From Flectobacillus longus (GTDB lineage Bacteria; Bacteroidota; Bacteroidia; Cytophagales; Spirosomataceae), in NCBI RefSeq assembly GCF_030056705.1, contig NZ_JASHIC010000015.1, positions 62,001 to 126,000 of the forward strand: 64,000 bases of DNA, read 5' to 3'. The translations under genes and the position numbers were made by a program. Below, piece after piece: positions 1 through 9,127 of this stretch; the first letter of the stretch is position 1, and each line of letters begins with the position of its first letter. The notes beneath the pieces are model-generated. The model saw nothing but the letters and a program-made list of their open reading frames with translations. It ran no database searches and had not been told where the DNA came from.

Positions 1-563
1 CCACTGCGCATATTTTTTCGGATAGTTCTTGAAAAATGAAATTGTTTTCTGGCTCTTGTTGCCTGTTCGCGCCTTGCAATCGCTCTTGCAAGGGTGCGTG
101 AGAGTGTTTGAATACTTGTCATCATTTCGGCAATCTCATCAGAAGGGATATTAGCAAAGTTTTTCTGCCCAAAGCTTTCGTTAGGACTATAAGCCGCCAT
201 TTGTTCCTCTTTGTTTTGTCGGTTGCCATTGAGCCAAGATTTTAGGGAGTTGAAAGCTTGCTCCTCACTCTTGATGGGGCGATTTGACTTACTTTTCCCA
301 TCTTTGATTTTGGAATCTAGTGCTTTTTCAAGCTCTTTCCAATAATCTTCAAACAGACGATTGAATACCTCTAATTGTTGGACTTTTTTGACAAGTGTTA
401 TTGCTAAGGCCGTTTGAAAATCGAGCCTGTTTTGGTATGAAATATATGCTAACGCTTCCAAAGCAGTGGTTTCGTCTTGCACACTGATAGAAAAACCATG
501 TTCTCTGAGAAATCTACAAAATGTGACTATGTTTTCTGAAAGGGAGGTTTTTCTGTGTATCAT
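1..563 (-). CDS. CoxE-like VWA-domain protein, N-terminal part (runs off left edge)
   Basis: Reading leftwards from an ATG at 563 the frame stays open for 187 codons to the window edge, so only the N-terminal part is present. It starts MIHRKTSLSENIVTFCRFLR and is mostly charged helices. The last visible residues, FSRTIRKNMRSG, match the stretch that precedes the von Willebrand A domain in CoxE-type proteins. Those are accessory proteins that usually sit beside a MoxR/CoxD AAA+ ATPase and serve maturation of molybdenum hydroxylases or other metalloenzymes. The VWA domain itself, with its MIDAS residues, should lie left of the window. The family call rests on this short motif and the helical N-terminus, so it is moderate. 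A molybdenum hydroxylase is encoded 41 kb away at 41490-44228; any link is speculation. Confidence 0.6.
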   Translation of the reverse strand, partial: MIHRKTSLSENIVTFCRFLREHGFSISVQDETTALEALAYISYQNRLDFQTALAITLVKKVQQLEVFNRLFEDYWKELEKALDSKIKDGKSKSNRPIKSEEQAFNSLKSWLNGNRQNKEEQMAAYSPNESFGQKNFANIPSDEIAEMMTSIQTLSRTLARAIARREQATRARKQFHFSRTIRKNMRS

Positions 564-608
564 CGTTGTGGAGTTTTATAGGGATAAATTAACAGAAATT
601 TTCAGAAA

Positions 609-735
609 TTAATACGTTAATGGGCAAAATCAAATTGATTTTACCCGCTCTAGGCAATATGCCCTAAGCTGAAAGTTCAAAAGTACTTTTAATGAAATCA
701 TGAATACATTTTTACCAAATGCCTACAGCTCATAG
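609..735 (-). repeat. Dispersed repeat A, copy 1 (reverse orientation)
   Basis: Read on the minus strand this matches the copies near 24.5 and 28.4 kb. Shared blocks are GCTGTAGGCATTTGG, TGTATTCATGATTTCATTA, CTTTCAGC and the end block GCGGGTAAAAT...ATTTTGCCCA. It lies between the start of the CoxE-like gene and the TonB-dependent receptor and carries no reading frame of note. Confidence 0.7.
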
Positions 736-782
736 ATATGAGCCAAAGTGTTTATTAGGATTTTTAAGAAACCAATTTTTTC

Positions 783-840
783 ATCAGCTCTGTAGGAAAG
801 ACTTCAATATTTTAGCTTTGTGTCGCACCTACGGCGCTTT
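783..840. repeat. AGCTCCGTAGG palindromic repeat, degenerate copy
   Basis: Left arm AGCTCTGTAGG (with an internal 4-base loss) and right arm GTCGCACCTACGGCGCT enclose about 25 bases including AAAGACTTCAA. Compare the near-perfect copy at 28297-28354. It resembles a REP-type palindrome. Confidence 0.6.
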
Positions 841-1030
841 TACATTTGCTACTCACAAATCCCTTTTCTGAAGTGAAAGAGACGATATGACATTTTTTAG
901 AATTATTGATGATTTGCATCTAATTTGTTTTCTATATTTGTAAAGAATAATCGGTCTTCAAAGGCTTTTTTTGATATTCGCTATTTTTCTAAAGATATAA
1001 CGATTGCATTTAAAGAATCACAACAAATAC

Positions 1031-1153
1031 GTATTAGTTCAATAAGCTGTAAAAACTAGGCGAAAAGTCTTCATTATTTTATATGAAACGTTTTTCAACT
1101 TTCAGCCTACTGTATAAAACTTAAGACCTAATACAGGTAAAATTAATTTTCAT
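1031..1153 (+). repeat. Dispersed repeat A, diverged copy
   Basis: Begins GTATTAG, has AAGCTGTAAAAACTAGGC, CAACTTTCAGCCTAC and the end block GGTAAAATTAATTTT, in the same order as the 28.4-kb copy. It lies immediately upstream of the receptor gene and ends 27 bp before its ATG, so it would form most of that gene's 5' leader if transcription starts upstream of it. A TATATTTG (-7-like) box at 933-940 is the nearest promoter candidate I see. Confidence 0.6.
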
Positions 1154-1179
1154 CGAAATATTCTATAAACTATAACGAT

Positions 1180-3717
1180 ATGAAAAAACTGATTACTGTA
1201 ATTAGTTTATTGCCTTTTTATCAAACATTTTCTCAAACCACAAAAGATACCACCACTCATCTTTCGGAAGTGGTAGTAACAGCCTCCCGTTTGCCATTGT
1301 CTATCATGAAATCGCCTGTAAGCATCGAGTTATTGGATGCTCGTGCGATAAAATCGTCTCCTGCACCGAGCTATTTTGAGGCAATCGAAAACCTGAAGGG
1401 TGTACAATTGCTTACCTCCAGTTTGGGATTTAAGGTTTATAATACTCGCGGATTTGCTAATCCGACCAATGTGCGATTTGTGCAATTGGTAGACGGTGCT
1501 GACAATCAAGCGCCCCATATTGGCGCACCGATTGGTAGTGCATTAGCGCCTACCGATTTGGACATTGACCGTGTAGAGCTTATCCCAGGAACGGCTTCGG
1601 CACTGTATGGGATGAATGCCTTGAATGGCATGGTGCAAATTTTATCCAAAAATCCATTTGAACATCAAGGTTTTTCTTTCCAACAAAAAACTGGGGTTAA
1701 TCATTTGGGCGATGCCAATGCTGCTGTACAACTTTTTACCGAAACCTCTCTACGTTGGGCAAAGGCTTGGAATAATCAATGGGCGGTAAAACTAAATCTC
1801 AATTATCTGAAAGGAAACGACTGGATTTCGGATAATAACCAAGATTTGAATCCCAATGGTAATGCTTCACTGGGCTTGCTTGGCTCAGACAATCCTGCTT
1901 ATGATGGCATTAATGCTTATGGTAACGAATCGTCTAACCGTCAGACTTTAACACTTGGAGGCAAGCGCTATTCTGTTGCCCGCACTGGATATACAGAGAA
2001 GGATATCGCTGATTTTTCTATCCAAAACCTCAAGGCTGATTTGTCACTTGCCTTCAAACCTAGTGCCAATTCTGAATTGGATTATACCTTCCGAATGGGG
2101 TATCTCAATAATATTTATCAACGTACCAATCGTTTTAGATTAGATAATTATTGGGTCTCTCAGCATATTCTGAACTTCAAAAACAAGTCTCTGATTCTTC
2201 GTGGTTATATGACGACTGAAAATACGGGAGATTCCTTTAACATTCGTTCGATGGCCGAAAATATCGACCGTACTTTTAAAACAGATACGCAATGGTTTAA
2301 GGATTTTAGTACTGCTTTTTTGGCAAGTACGCAAGCAGGTATCACTGCCACTCAGGCATTGAAGGATGCAAGAGTAAAAGCCGATGCAGGTCGCCCACAA
2401 CCGCATACAGCTGAGTTTGATGCCTTGATTAAAAAATTAGGAGACATCAATAACTGGGATGTTGGCGCTGCCTTGCGTGTAAAGTCATGGATGTATCATG
2501 CCGAAGGACAATACAATCTGACAGAGGAGGCATTAGCTTCTTGGAAAGAAAAATACGGAATCAATATATTGTCTGGTTTTGATTACCGTATGTATCAGGT
2601 ATATCCTGATGGCAACTATTTTATTAACCCTGTAGAACCTGGGAAAGATTTGACCTATTACAAATATGGTGCTTTTACGCAAGTGACCAAGTCATTGCTC
2701 GATAACAAATTACAGGTTAATCTAAGCATTCGTGCTGATAAAAACCAGTATTTTGACTGGCAATGGAATCCAAGATTAGCGATGGTATTTTCTCCAATAG
2801 ATGACCAAAATTTTCGCGTTTCATTCCAAAATGGATACCGCTTTCCAAGCTTATTTGAAGCCTTTTCAAATGTCAATAGCGGCGGTGTCAAGCGAGTGGG
2901 TGGATTGCCAGTAATGTCAAAGGGTATTTTCGAAAATTCTTATTATAAAACCTCTATAGATGCTTTCCAATCTGCGGTAACGAGTGACGTAAACACGAAG
3001 GGATTAACGGTGGCACAGGCCATTGAAAAGAATAAAGGGCTAGTTCAAAAAAATGATTACACTTATCTCAAGCCCGAAAGAGTCAATAGTTTTGAAATAG
3101 GATATAAGGGTCAATTTTTAGATAAAAAACTCTTTATTGATGCAGATTTTTATTACAATGTTTACCAAAACTTCATGGCTCAGGTAGAAGTGTCTACGAT
3201 AAAATCGGGCTTTACAAATGGTGATTCTTTGGCATATTATCTCAACGACCGAACCAAGCAAGACCGTTATCGTTTATGGACTAACTCTAAAAGTAAGGTT
3301 TATAACTACGGCGCAAGTGTTGGTGCACGCTATCAGTTTTACAAAAGCTTTGTGATCAATAGTAATGTATCTTATGCCAAATTGGATAGGAAAGAAACCA
3401 ATGACGGCTTGGAGGAGGCGTTTAACACACCACAATGGATTTTGAACGTGGGGCTTTCGAATCGTAACCTTGGTAATGGCTGGGGCATGGCTTTCAATTA
3501 CAAATGGCAAGATGCCTTTGTTTGGCAATCGGCATTAGCAACAGGCACGGTTCCTGCTTATAGTACACTCGATGGCCAAGTAAGTTATGAACTCAAAAGT
3601 CAGCCCATTGAGTTGAAATTAGGTGCAACCAATTTGCTTAATCAATATTATTACAACTTTTTGGCAGGCCCAAGCGTCGGAGGTTTTTATTATTTGAGTG
3701 CTACTTTAAAGCTGTAG
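1180..3717 (+). CDS. TonB-dependent outer-membrane receptor
   Basis: An 845-residue protein with a signal peptide (about 1-19, ending FSQ). It has a plug domain at roughly 30-155 beginning LSEVVVTASR and including the typical ELIPGTASALYGMNALNG block, then a long beta-barrel with alternating aromatic strands to the C-terminus (YYLSATLKL). Unlike the SusC and OMP genes later in the window it has no carboxypeptidase-like N-terminal domain, so it belongs to the classic siderophore/cobalamin/metal-type receptor architecture. Substrate cannot be told from sequence. It is monocistronic: repeat-rich DNA precedes it and a hairpin terminator follows. No SusD partner is present, which argues against polysaccharide uptake. 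Confidence 0.9.
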   Translation: MKKLITVISLLPFYQTFSQTTKDTTTHLSEVVVTASRLPLSIMKSPVSIELLDARAIKSSPAPSYFEAIENLKGVQLLTSSLGFKVYNTRGFANPTNVRFVQLVDGADNQAPHIGAPIGSALAPTDLDIDRVELIPGTASALYGMNALNGMVQILSKNPFEHQGFSFQQKTGVNHLGDANAAVQLFTETSLRWAKAWNNQWAVKLNLNYLKGNDWISDNNQDLNPNGNASLGLLGSDNPAYDGINAYGNESSNRQTLTLGGKRYSVARTGYTEKDIADFSIQNLKADLSLAFKPSANSELDYTFRMGYLNNIYQRTNRFRLDNYWVSQHILNFKNKSLILRGYMTTENTGDSFNIRSMAENIDRTFKTDTQWFKDFSTAFLASTQAGITATQALKDARVKADAGRPQPHTAEFDALIKKLGDINNWDVGAALRVKSWMYHAEGQYNLTEEALASWKEKYGINILSGFDYRMYQVYPDGNYFINPVEPGKDLTYYKYGAFTQVTKSLLDNKLQVNLSIRADKNQYFDWQWNPRLAMVFSPIDDQNFRVSFQNGYRFPSLFEAFSNVNSGGVKRVGGLPVMSKGIFENSYYKTSIDAFQSAVTSDVNTKGLTVAQAIEKNKGLVQKNDYTYLKPERVNSFEIGYKGQFLDKKLFIDADFYYNVYQNFMAQVEVSTIKSGFTNGDSLAYYLNDRTKQDRYRLWTNSKSKVYNYGASVGARYQFYKSFVINSNVSYAKLDRKETNDGLEEAFNTPQWILNVGLSNRNLGNGWGMAFNYKWQDAFVWQSALATGTVPAYSTLDGQVSYELKSQPIELKLGATNLLNQYYYNFLAGPSVGGFYYLSATLKL

Positions 3718-3763
3718 AAATAGAATTCAGAAATTTATTTCCAATCGATAGTTAATAGTGAAT

Positions 3764-3805
3764 TTAGGCTGGTTGAAACTTTCGATCAGCCTAATTTGAT
3801 TTTTA
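3764..3805 (+). terminator. Probable Rho-independent terminator after the receptor gene
   Basis: Stem TTAGGCTG (3764-3771) pairs perfectly with CAGCCTAA (3787-3794) and is followed by a T-rich run (TTTGATTTTTATT). It begins 47 bp after the receptor stop codon. Confidence 0.6.
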
Positions 3806-3893
3806 TTGGTATATTAGGGTATTCAAATGAATCAATAGAAGAAAATTTAAAGCAATACCACATTAGTACACAATTTGTATTGCCCTATTTATT

Positions 3894-4802
3894 ATGCCAA
3901 CCTCTGAGAAAATTGAAGATTTTTATCTTCAGAAGTTCAATCAATTACCCGAATTTGTAGATAAAAAAAATGGACATTTCAATGTTTTTAGTTTGAAACC
4001 ATTTGTAGGCGAATTTGCAAATCCTTTACCATATCGCAAACGGGATTACTATAAAGTTACCCTGATGAAAGGTAGTGGAAACGTACATTATGCCGACAGA
4101 ACTGCCTCAATTGAGCGATATGCCATTGTTTTTACCAATCCTAATATTCCGTATAAATGGGAAAATACCGACAAAGTTTATGATGGTTACTTTTGTATTT
4201 TTAGTGGTATGTTTTTCAACCAATTTGGAAATATCAACGAATACACCGTTTTTCAACCAAGCGGCGTACATATTTTTGAATTAGACGAAGAGCAGTATTT
4301 ATTATTGGAAAAACATTTTTTGCGAATGTTGGAAGAAATCCAAACGGATTATCAATTCAAATTTGATGTGTTGCGAACAATCATGTACGAAATTTTGCAT
4401 TATGTGATGCGCACACATCCAGCTTTGATTTTCGAAAAATCAAAGGCCAATTCTAATCAGCGGATATATAACTTGTTTTTAGAGTTGTTGGAAAGACAAT
4501 TTCCCATTGATAATATTTACCAGAAAGTTCAAGTAAAAGCACCTTCGGAGTTTGCCGAACAATTGAATGTCCATGTCAATCATCTCAATCGTGTGGTAAA
4601 GGAATCGAGTGAAAGAACTACCTCTGAATTGATTGCGGAGCGTTTTTTGAAAGAATCTCAACAATTGCTCAAACAAAGTAATTGGAATATTGCACAGATT
4701 TCGGATGCTTTAGGCTTTCATGAAGTTACTAATTTTAATAGTTTTTTCAAGAAACATACAGGTACTACTCCTTCAAAATATCGTTCTGGGAAAGTAGAGT
4801 AA
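3894..4802 (+). CDS. AraC-family transcriptional regulator (paralogue 1 of tandem pair)
   Basis: 302 residues, starting at an ATG. The N-terminal ~190 residues form a cupin-like effector domain (GHFNVF, PYRKRDYYKVT, VHYADR, IPYKWENT). The C-terminal ~100 residues are a double helix-turn-helix AraC domain (FAEQLNVHVNHLNRVVKE, then WNIAQISDALGFHEVTNFNSFFKKHTGTTPSKYR). The next gene (4929-5828) is a clear paralogue with the same motifs throughout. They probably arose by tandem duplication and may sense related ligands. In such clusters the usual targets are neighbouring oxidoreductases, here the aldo/keto reductase at 6016 and the NAD(P)-binding protein at 7049; this is inference from position. 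Confidence 0.9.
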   Translation: MPTSEKIEDFYLQKFNQLPEFVDKKNGHFNVFSLKPFVGEFANPLPYRKRDYYKVTLMKGSGNVHYADRTASIERYAIVFTNPNIPYKWENTDKVYDGYFCIFSGMFFNQFGNINEYTVFQPSGVHIFELDEEQYLLLEKHFLRMLEEIQTDYQFKFDVLRTIMYEILHYVMRTHPALIFEKSKANSNQRIYNLFLELLERQFPIDNIYQKVQVKAPSEFAEQLNVHVNHLNRVVKESSERTTSELIAERFLKESQQLLKQSNWNIAQISDALGFHEVTNFNSFFKKHTGTTPSKYRSGKVE

Positions 4803-4813
4803 ACTAGGTTATG

Positions 4814-4844
4814 AAAATCAAACCGTTAAATTGTTTGATTTTCG
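4814..4844 (+). terminator. Hairpin between the two AraC genes
   Basis: GAAAATCAAAC (4814-4824) and GTTTGATTTTC (4834-4844) form a perfect 11-bp stem with a 9-base loop, 11 bp after the first AraC stop codon. No long T-run follows, but placement suggests a terminator. Confidence 0.5.
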
Positions 4845-4928
4845 TAATCTTCTGTTTGAATTGCATTAAAGTCCAACTGTAAAAAAGAGCGAAATTTGTA
4901 TTATCAAATAAAGCAATCGATACAGCGG

Positions 4929-5828
4929 ATGGAACAAGCAGAAACTTTAGAAGATTTTTACGAACGGAAGTTTGAATGGATTCCAGATTCCTTGCGCAAA
5001 GATATTGGACATTTCAATGTTTTTCAACTAGACCCTTATGTTGGAAAAAATGCTAAACCTGTGCCTTATCGACGACGAGACTATCACAAAATTACCTTTT
5101 TGAGAGGCAATGGAAGAGTGCATTATGCCGATAAAATCGTGGAGGTTCAGAAGCAAGCGTTGGTGTTTTCTAACCCTTTGATTCCTTACAAATGGGAAAA
5201 TACGCAAGAAGTACAGGGAGGGATGTTTTGTATTTTTAACCAATATTTCTTCCAAAATTATACCAATCTCAATCAATATTCTGTTTTTCAACCTACAGGT
5301 ATTCATGTCTTTGAGTTGACCGATAATCAAGCTGATTTTGTGGTGTCTATTTTTCAAAAAATGCTTCAGGAAATCAATTCTGAGTATATTTATAAATACG
5401 ATGTGCTAAAAACGCAGGTAATGGAGTTGCTACATTTTGCCATGAAAAGCCAAACTTCCACACAATTAGACAAGGTGAAAGTTAATTCATCACAACGTAT
5501 TTCGGCACTTTTCTTGGAATTATTGGAGCGACAATTTCCCATCGAAGAAATCCAGCAAGCAATCCCATATAGGTCGGCTTCGGAGTATGCCGAGCAGTTG
5601 AATATCCATGTCAACCACCTAAATCGAGCAGTGAAGGAAGTTACAGACAAAACTACCAGTCAGTGGATTTCTGAAAGAATTTTGCAAGAAGCCAAAAATC
5701 TATTGCGATATACCTCATGGACGATTGCTCAAATTGCAGATTCGCTGGGATTTCAAGAACCTACCCATTTTAACAATTTCTTCAAAAAATATTCTGCCCA
5801 AACTCCAAGCCGATTTAGAAGTGCCTAG
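4929..5828 (+). CDS. AraC-family transcriptional regulator (paralogue 2 of tandem pair)
   Basis: 299 residues from the ATG at 4929. The frame is open to a TTG at 4896, but the ATG start (MEQAETLEDFYERKF) aligns with the start of its upstream neighbour (MPTSEKIEDFYLQKF), so it is preferred. Same architecture: cupin-like sensor half (GHFNVFQLDPYVG, PYRRRDYHKIT, IPYKWENT) and C-terminal AraC DNA-binding domain (YAEQLNIHVNHLNRAVKE; WTIAQIADSLGFQEPTHF). About half the residues match the upstream gene by eye. It is followed after 187 bp by the aldo/keto reductase on the same strand, its most likely target. Confidence 0.9.
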   Translation: MEQAETLEDFYERKFEWIPDSLRKDIGHFNVFQLDPYVGKNAKPVPYRRRDYHKITFLRGNGRVHYADKIVEVQKQALVFSNPLIPYKWENTQEVQGGMFCIFNQYFFQNYTNLNQYSVFQPTGIHVFELTDNQADFVVSIFQKMLQEINSEYIYKYDVLKTQVMELLHFAMKSQTSTQLDKVKVNSSQRISALFLELLERQFPIEEIQQAIPYRSASEYAEQLNIHVNHLNRAVKEVTDKTTSQWISERILQEAKNLLRYTSWTIAQIADSLGFQEPTHFNNFFKKYSAQTPSRFRSA

Positions 5829-5985
5829 CGAGCTTTACCAAAACTTACTAAGTAATAGCTTCAACCGAAGAGTGATTGGAATAAATGAATAAGCAATTTA
5901 TTTGAATTTTATAACACCTTCGTATATACAAAAGAGTTATGGTTTGTAAAATGGCTTTAGACAACGGAATAAGTATTTTTAGTAA

Positions 5986-6999
<1,014 letters not shown>

Positions 7000-7048
7000 A
7001 GATGGGTATCTCATCATAATTTTATATTAAATATTGCTTGGAAAGTAA

Positions 7049-7621
7049 ATGAAGAAAGTATTAGTCATAGGAGCAAGTGGAAGCCTTGCTAAGTATGTTA
7101 TTGCAGAGTTGAAAAACCAAGGTAATATCGACATATCGTTATTGGTCAGAAATGCCCAACGTCTCTCTAAAGGTATTTCGGATGGTTGTACCGTTTTTGA
7201 AGGTAACGCATTAAATCAATCAGATCTAAAAAGTGCGATTGTAGGTCAAGACCTTGTGTATATTAATCTGGCTGGAGATTTGGAAAGCATGGGTCGAAAT
7301 ATCGTCGAAGTTATGCAAGAATCAGGCGTAAAAAGGGTTATTGCCATTTGCTCAATAGGTATTTACAATCTGCCACTTCGCTCAGTATTAGTGTCTTATA
7401 GAAAACTTGCAGATATAGTAGAAGCCTCAGCATTAAACTATACGATTATTCGCCCAGATTGGTTTACTGAAACAGATGAAATTGATTACGCAATTACTTT
7501 CAAAGGCGAATCAGAGGTAGGAGGAGCAGTTTCAAGAAAAAGTATTGCATCGTTTGTGGGTAGCATTATTCAAAAACCAGAGTTGTATAGCAGGGCAAAT
7601 GTGGGGATTAGTAAGGTGTGA
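7049..7621 (+). CDS. NAD(P)-binding oxidoreductase (atypical SDR / NAD(P)H-binding family)
   Basis: 190 residues with an N-terminal Rossmann motif GASGSLAKYV (residues 8-17), a nucleotide-binding domain and a mid-protein CSIGIYN segment where the family's catalytic region lies, then YTIIRPDWFT, which marks the atypical short-chain dehydrogenase (NmrA/YwnB-like) group. No classical YxxxK is evident, as is common in this group, so it may be a redox-sensing or reductase protein. It follows the aldo/keto reductase by 49 bp and probably shares its transcript. Confidence 0.85.
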   Translation: MKKVLVIGASGSLAKYVIAELKNQGNIDISLLVRNAQRLSKGISDGCTVFEGNALNQSDLKSAIVGQDLVYINLAGDLESMGRNIVEVMQESGVKRVIAICSIGIYNLPLRSVLVSYRKLADIVEASALNYTIIRPDWFTETDEIDYAITFKGESEVGGAVSRKSIASFVGSIIQKPELYSRANVGISKV

Positions 7622-7623
7622 AA

Positions 7624-7767
7624 TTTGATTCTGATAATCATAGCGACTTTAAAAGTGCTCAACAAACCTACCTCAACTATATGTTGTTGCTCGATACTGA
7701 CCGTTTGCTAGCTCCTTATTTGAAAGCCGCAGGACTCGAAACCTTAAAAGCAAATTACGACAACTGA
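7624..7767 (+). pseudogene. Relic of a GH127 (beta-L-arabinofuranosidase-like) gene
   Basis: Two bases after the stop of the preceding gene, an open stretch of 47 codons without any start reads ...FKSAQQTYLNYMLLLDTDR, LLAPYLKAAGLETLKANYDN and then TGA. This matches the beginning of the mature GH127/DUF1680 glycosidase domain (FKxAQxxNxxYLLxLDPDRLLAPYxxEAGL). The signal peptide before it and about 550 residues after it are gone. It is therefore a fragment left by deletion, possibly linked to the repeat element that follows at 7875. The match is from memory of the family motif. Confidence 0.65.
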
Positions 7768-7874
7768 GAAAATATGGTTTAAGCGTATTGCTTATAATAT
7801 GTTCAAACTAACCAATTTCACTAGTAGAGACGCAATGCTTTGTGTCTAAAGGTATATCATTCTGAAATTTAGCA

Positions 7875-8097
7875 TAAACATGAGTCATCCCGAATTTTGC
7901 AACTAGAGTGATTCTATAGTTTTTCATTAAAAAAGCGGTCGATAATTGTTTTTCGACCGCTTTTTTTGATACTACTATGCTATGTCTGACTCGGCTTGAG
8001 ATGCAAAGCATTGTGTCTCTACTAGTAAATGTAGATTAAAAATAATCACTCATTCGCTCAATCACTAAATCGCTCAATTAGATATGACTCATGTTTA
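7875..8097. mobile_element. MITE-like element M, copy 1 (223 bp)
   Basis: Bounded by a perfect 14-bp inverted repeat, TAAACATGAGTCAT at 7875-7888 and its complement at 8084-8097. The centre holds a strong hairpin (AAAAAAGCGGTCG ... CGACCGCTTTTTT, about 7928-7967). The right arm is rich in ATCACTCA/ATCGCTCA units. A second element of exactly the same length and order lies at 11823-12045, with partial copies near 41161 and 50757. It has no transposase, so it could only move by help from elsewhere. Any apparent open frame through it is coincidental. Confidence 0.75.
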
Positions 8098-8149
8098 CAA
8101 AACATTCAAACAAATGAAGGAAAGCACATTTTTAAGCTCAAGCATATTT

Positions 8150-8914
8150 TTACAAATTCTTAAACGCATCCAATTCTAAAATCGATTTTGGTTTGAATGG
8201 TTCAAGACTTTTGGTTTCGATTACATCAAAATTACGAATATCTACGTAGTCATTATATTCTTCACTGGTATTGATAATAACGCCCCCCAACAAAAAAATA
8301 CGCTCACAATGAAACTCATTTAAGCTCATACTTACAAGCTTTTTTATTTGTTTGTCTATAGCAGTATAGGTGTGATCTGTAATGGCTTTTTTGGGATTAT
8401 CAGCGGTAAGAATTTTATTCTTAAATGGCATCAACGTTTGTTCCAATTGAATCTGTTGGTAATCGTAATGTACGCTTTGTGGCACATACGTATCTACATC
8501 ATCGTCACTTTGGAAGCGTTCTAAGGCCAACATCAATGCCCCACAGCTGTTGGTCAACCGTTTTTGTCCAATACGGCGCATTCGTCCTAATTCACCCTCA
8601 TCAGTTATGCCGATATGCGGGCCATAAAAAATAAAAGCATCACCGCCATCAGGAATATGGTGCGAAAAAGCTACCATGCCTGTAAAGCCAGAGTAAGGCA
8701 AACCTCCCAATCCGCCCATAGTGAACGGTCGTGATAATACGCGACGAAAGTCTGTAGACACATTGACGTCATCTGAGCAAACAGACGTGGCAAAAAGCAT
8801 TTTTTTCAAATCTGAATTGTATTCTTTTTCCAGCAAAGTCAAATAGCTTTCCGTAATATCATCACCACTTTTTGCATTAGGATAGTGTGCAGTTACTTTT
8901 TTAGTGATTGCCAT
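8150..8914 (-). CDS. LCIB/C-type beta-carbonic anhydrase domain protein
   Basis: 254 residues matching the limiting-CO2-inducible protein B/C family (PF18599), a beta-carbonic anhydrase fold. Visible signature blocks are MLFATSVCSDDVN (Cys46, Asp48, Asp49), PFTMGGLGGLPYSGFTG (63-79), AFSHHIPDGG (His85/His86), FYGPHIGITDEGELG (96-110) and NSCGALMLALE (Cys124). The two cysteines and a histidine are the expected zinc ligands. No signal peptide, so cytoplasmic. Known relatives hydrate CO2 or interconvert it with bicarbonate; activity here is inferred. It is a single-gene unit pointing towards a repeat element. Confidence 0.85.
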   Translation of the reverse strand: MAITKKVTAHYPNAKSGDDITESYLTLLEKEYNSDLKKMLFATSVCSDDVNVSTDFRRVLSRPFTMGGLGGLPYSGFTGMVAFSHHIPDGGDAFIFYGPHIGITDEGELGRMRRIGQKRLTNSCGALMLALERFQSDDDVDTYVPQSVHYDYQQIQLEQTLMPFKNKILTADNPKKAITDHTYTAIDKQIKKLVSMSLNEFHCERIFLLGGVIINTSEEYNDYVDIRNFDVIETKSLEPFKPKSILELDAFKNL

Positions 8915-9077
8915 AGTTTAATAATTTAGATAAAAACAGTAAAAATCAAGCCTATTTTAGTTTTATGAGATGTAGGGTTTAAATGGTCAGATTTGTATAA
9001 GCTTCCTGTCGTATAGGTCAAAAGCTCGAAATTACAATTTTTTCAATTGGGACTCGAAATTACTCATGAAATGTCTC

Positions 9078-9085
9078 TAAGTTTG
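9078..9085 (+). promoter_or_regulatory. Candidate -7 box TAAGTTTG
   Basis: Matches the Bacteroidota TAnnTTTG -7 consensus 43 bp upstream of the ATG at 9128. I see no well-spaced -33 TTG, so this is weak evidence alone. Confidence 0.35.
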
Positions 9086-9127
9086 AACTAATTCATTTAA
9101 ACAATTATAAAAAATCTAAAATAATTT

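Noticed and set aside
7808-8011. 67-codon minus-strand frame in element M copy 1, similar to one in copy 2
   Set aside because: The similarity (KKAVEK, STAFLMK, THVY) comes from the shared repeat DNA and its hairpin; codons are not conserved beyond that and there is no start context.
8041-8090. ATCACTCA/ATCGCTCA tandem-like units as a possible CRISPR
   Set aside because: Units are short and imperfect with no spacers; they are the right arm of element M.
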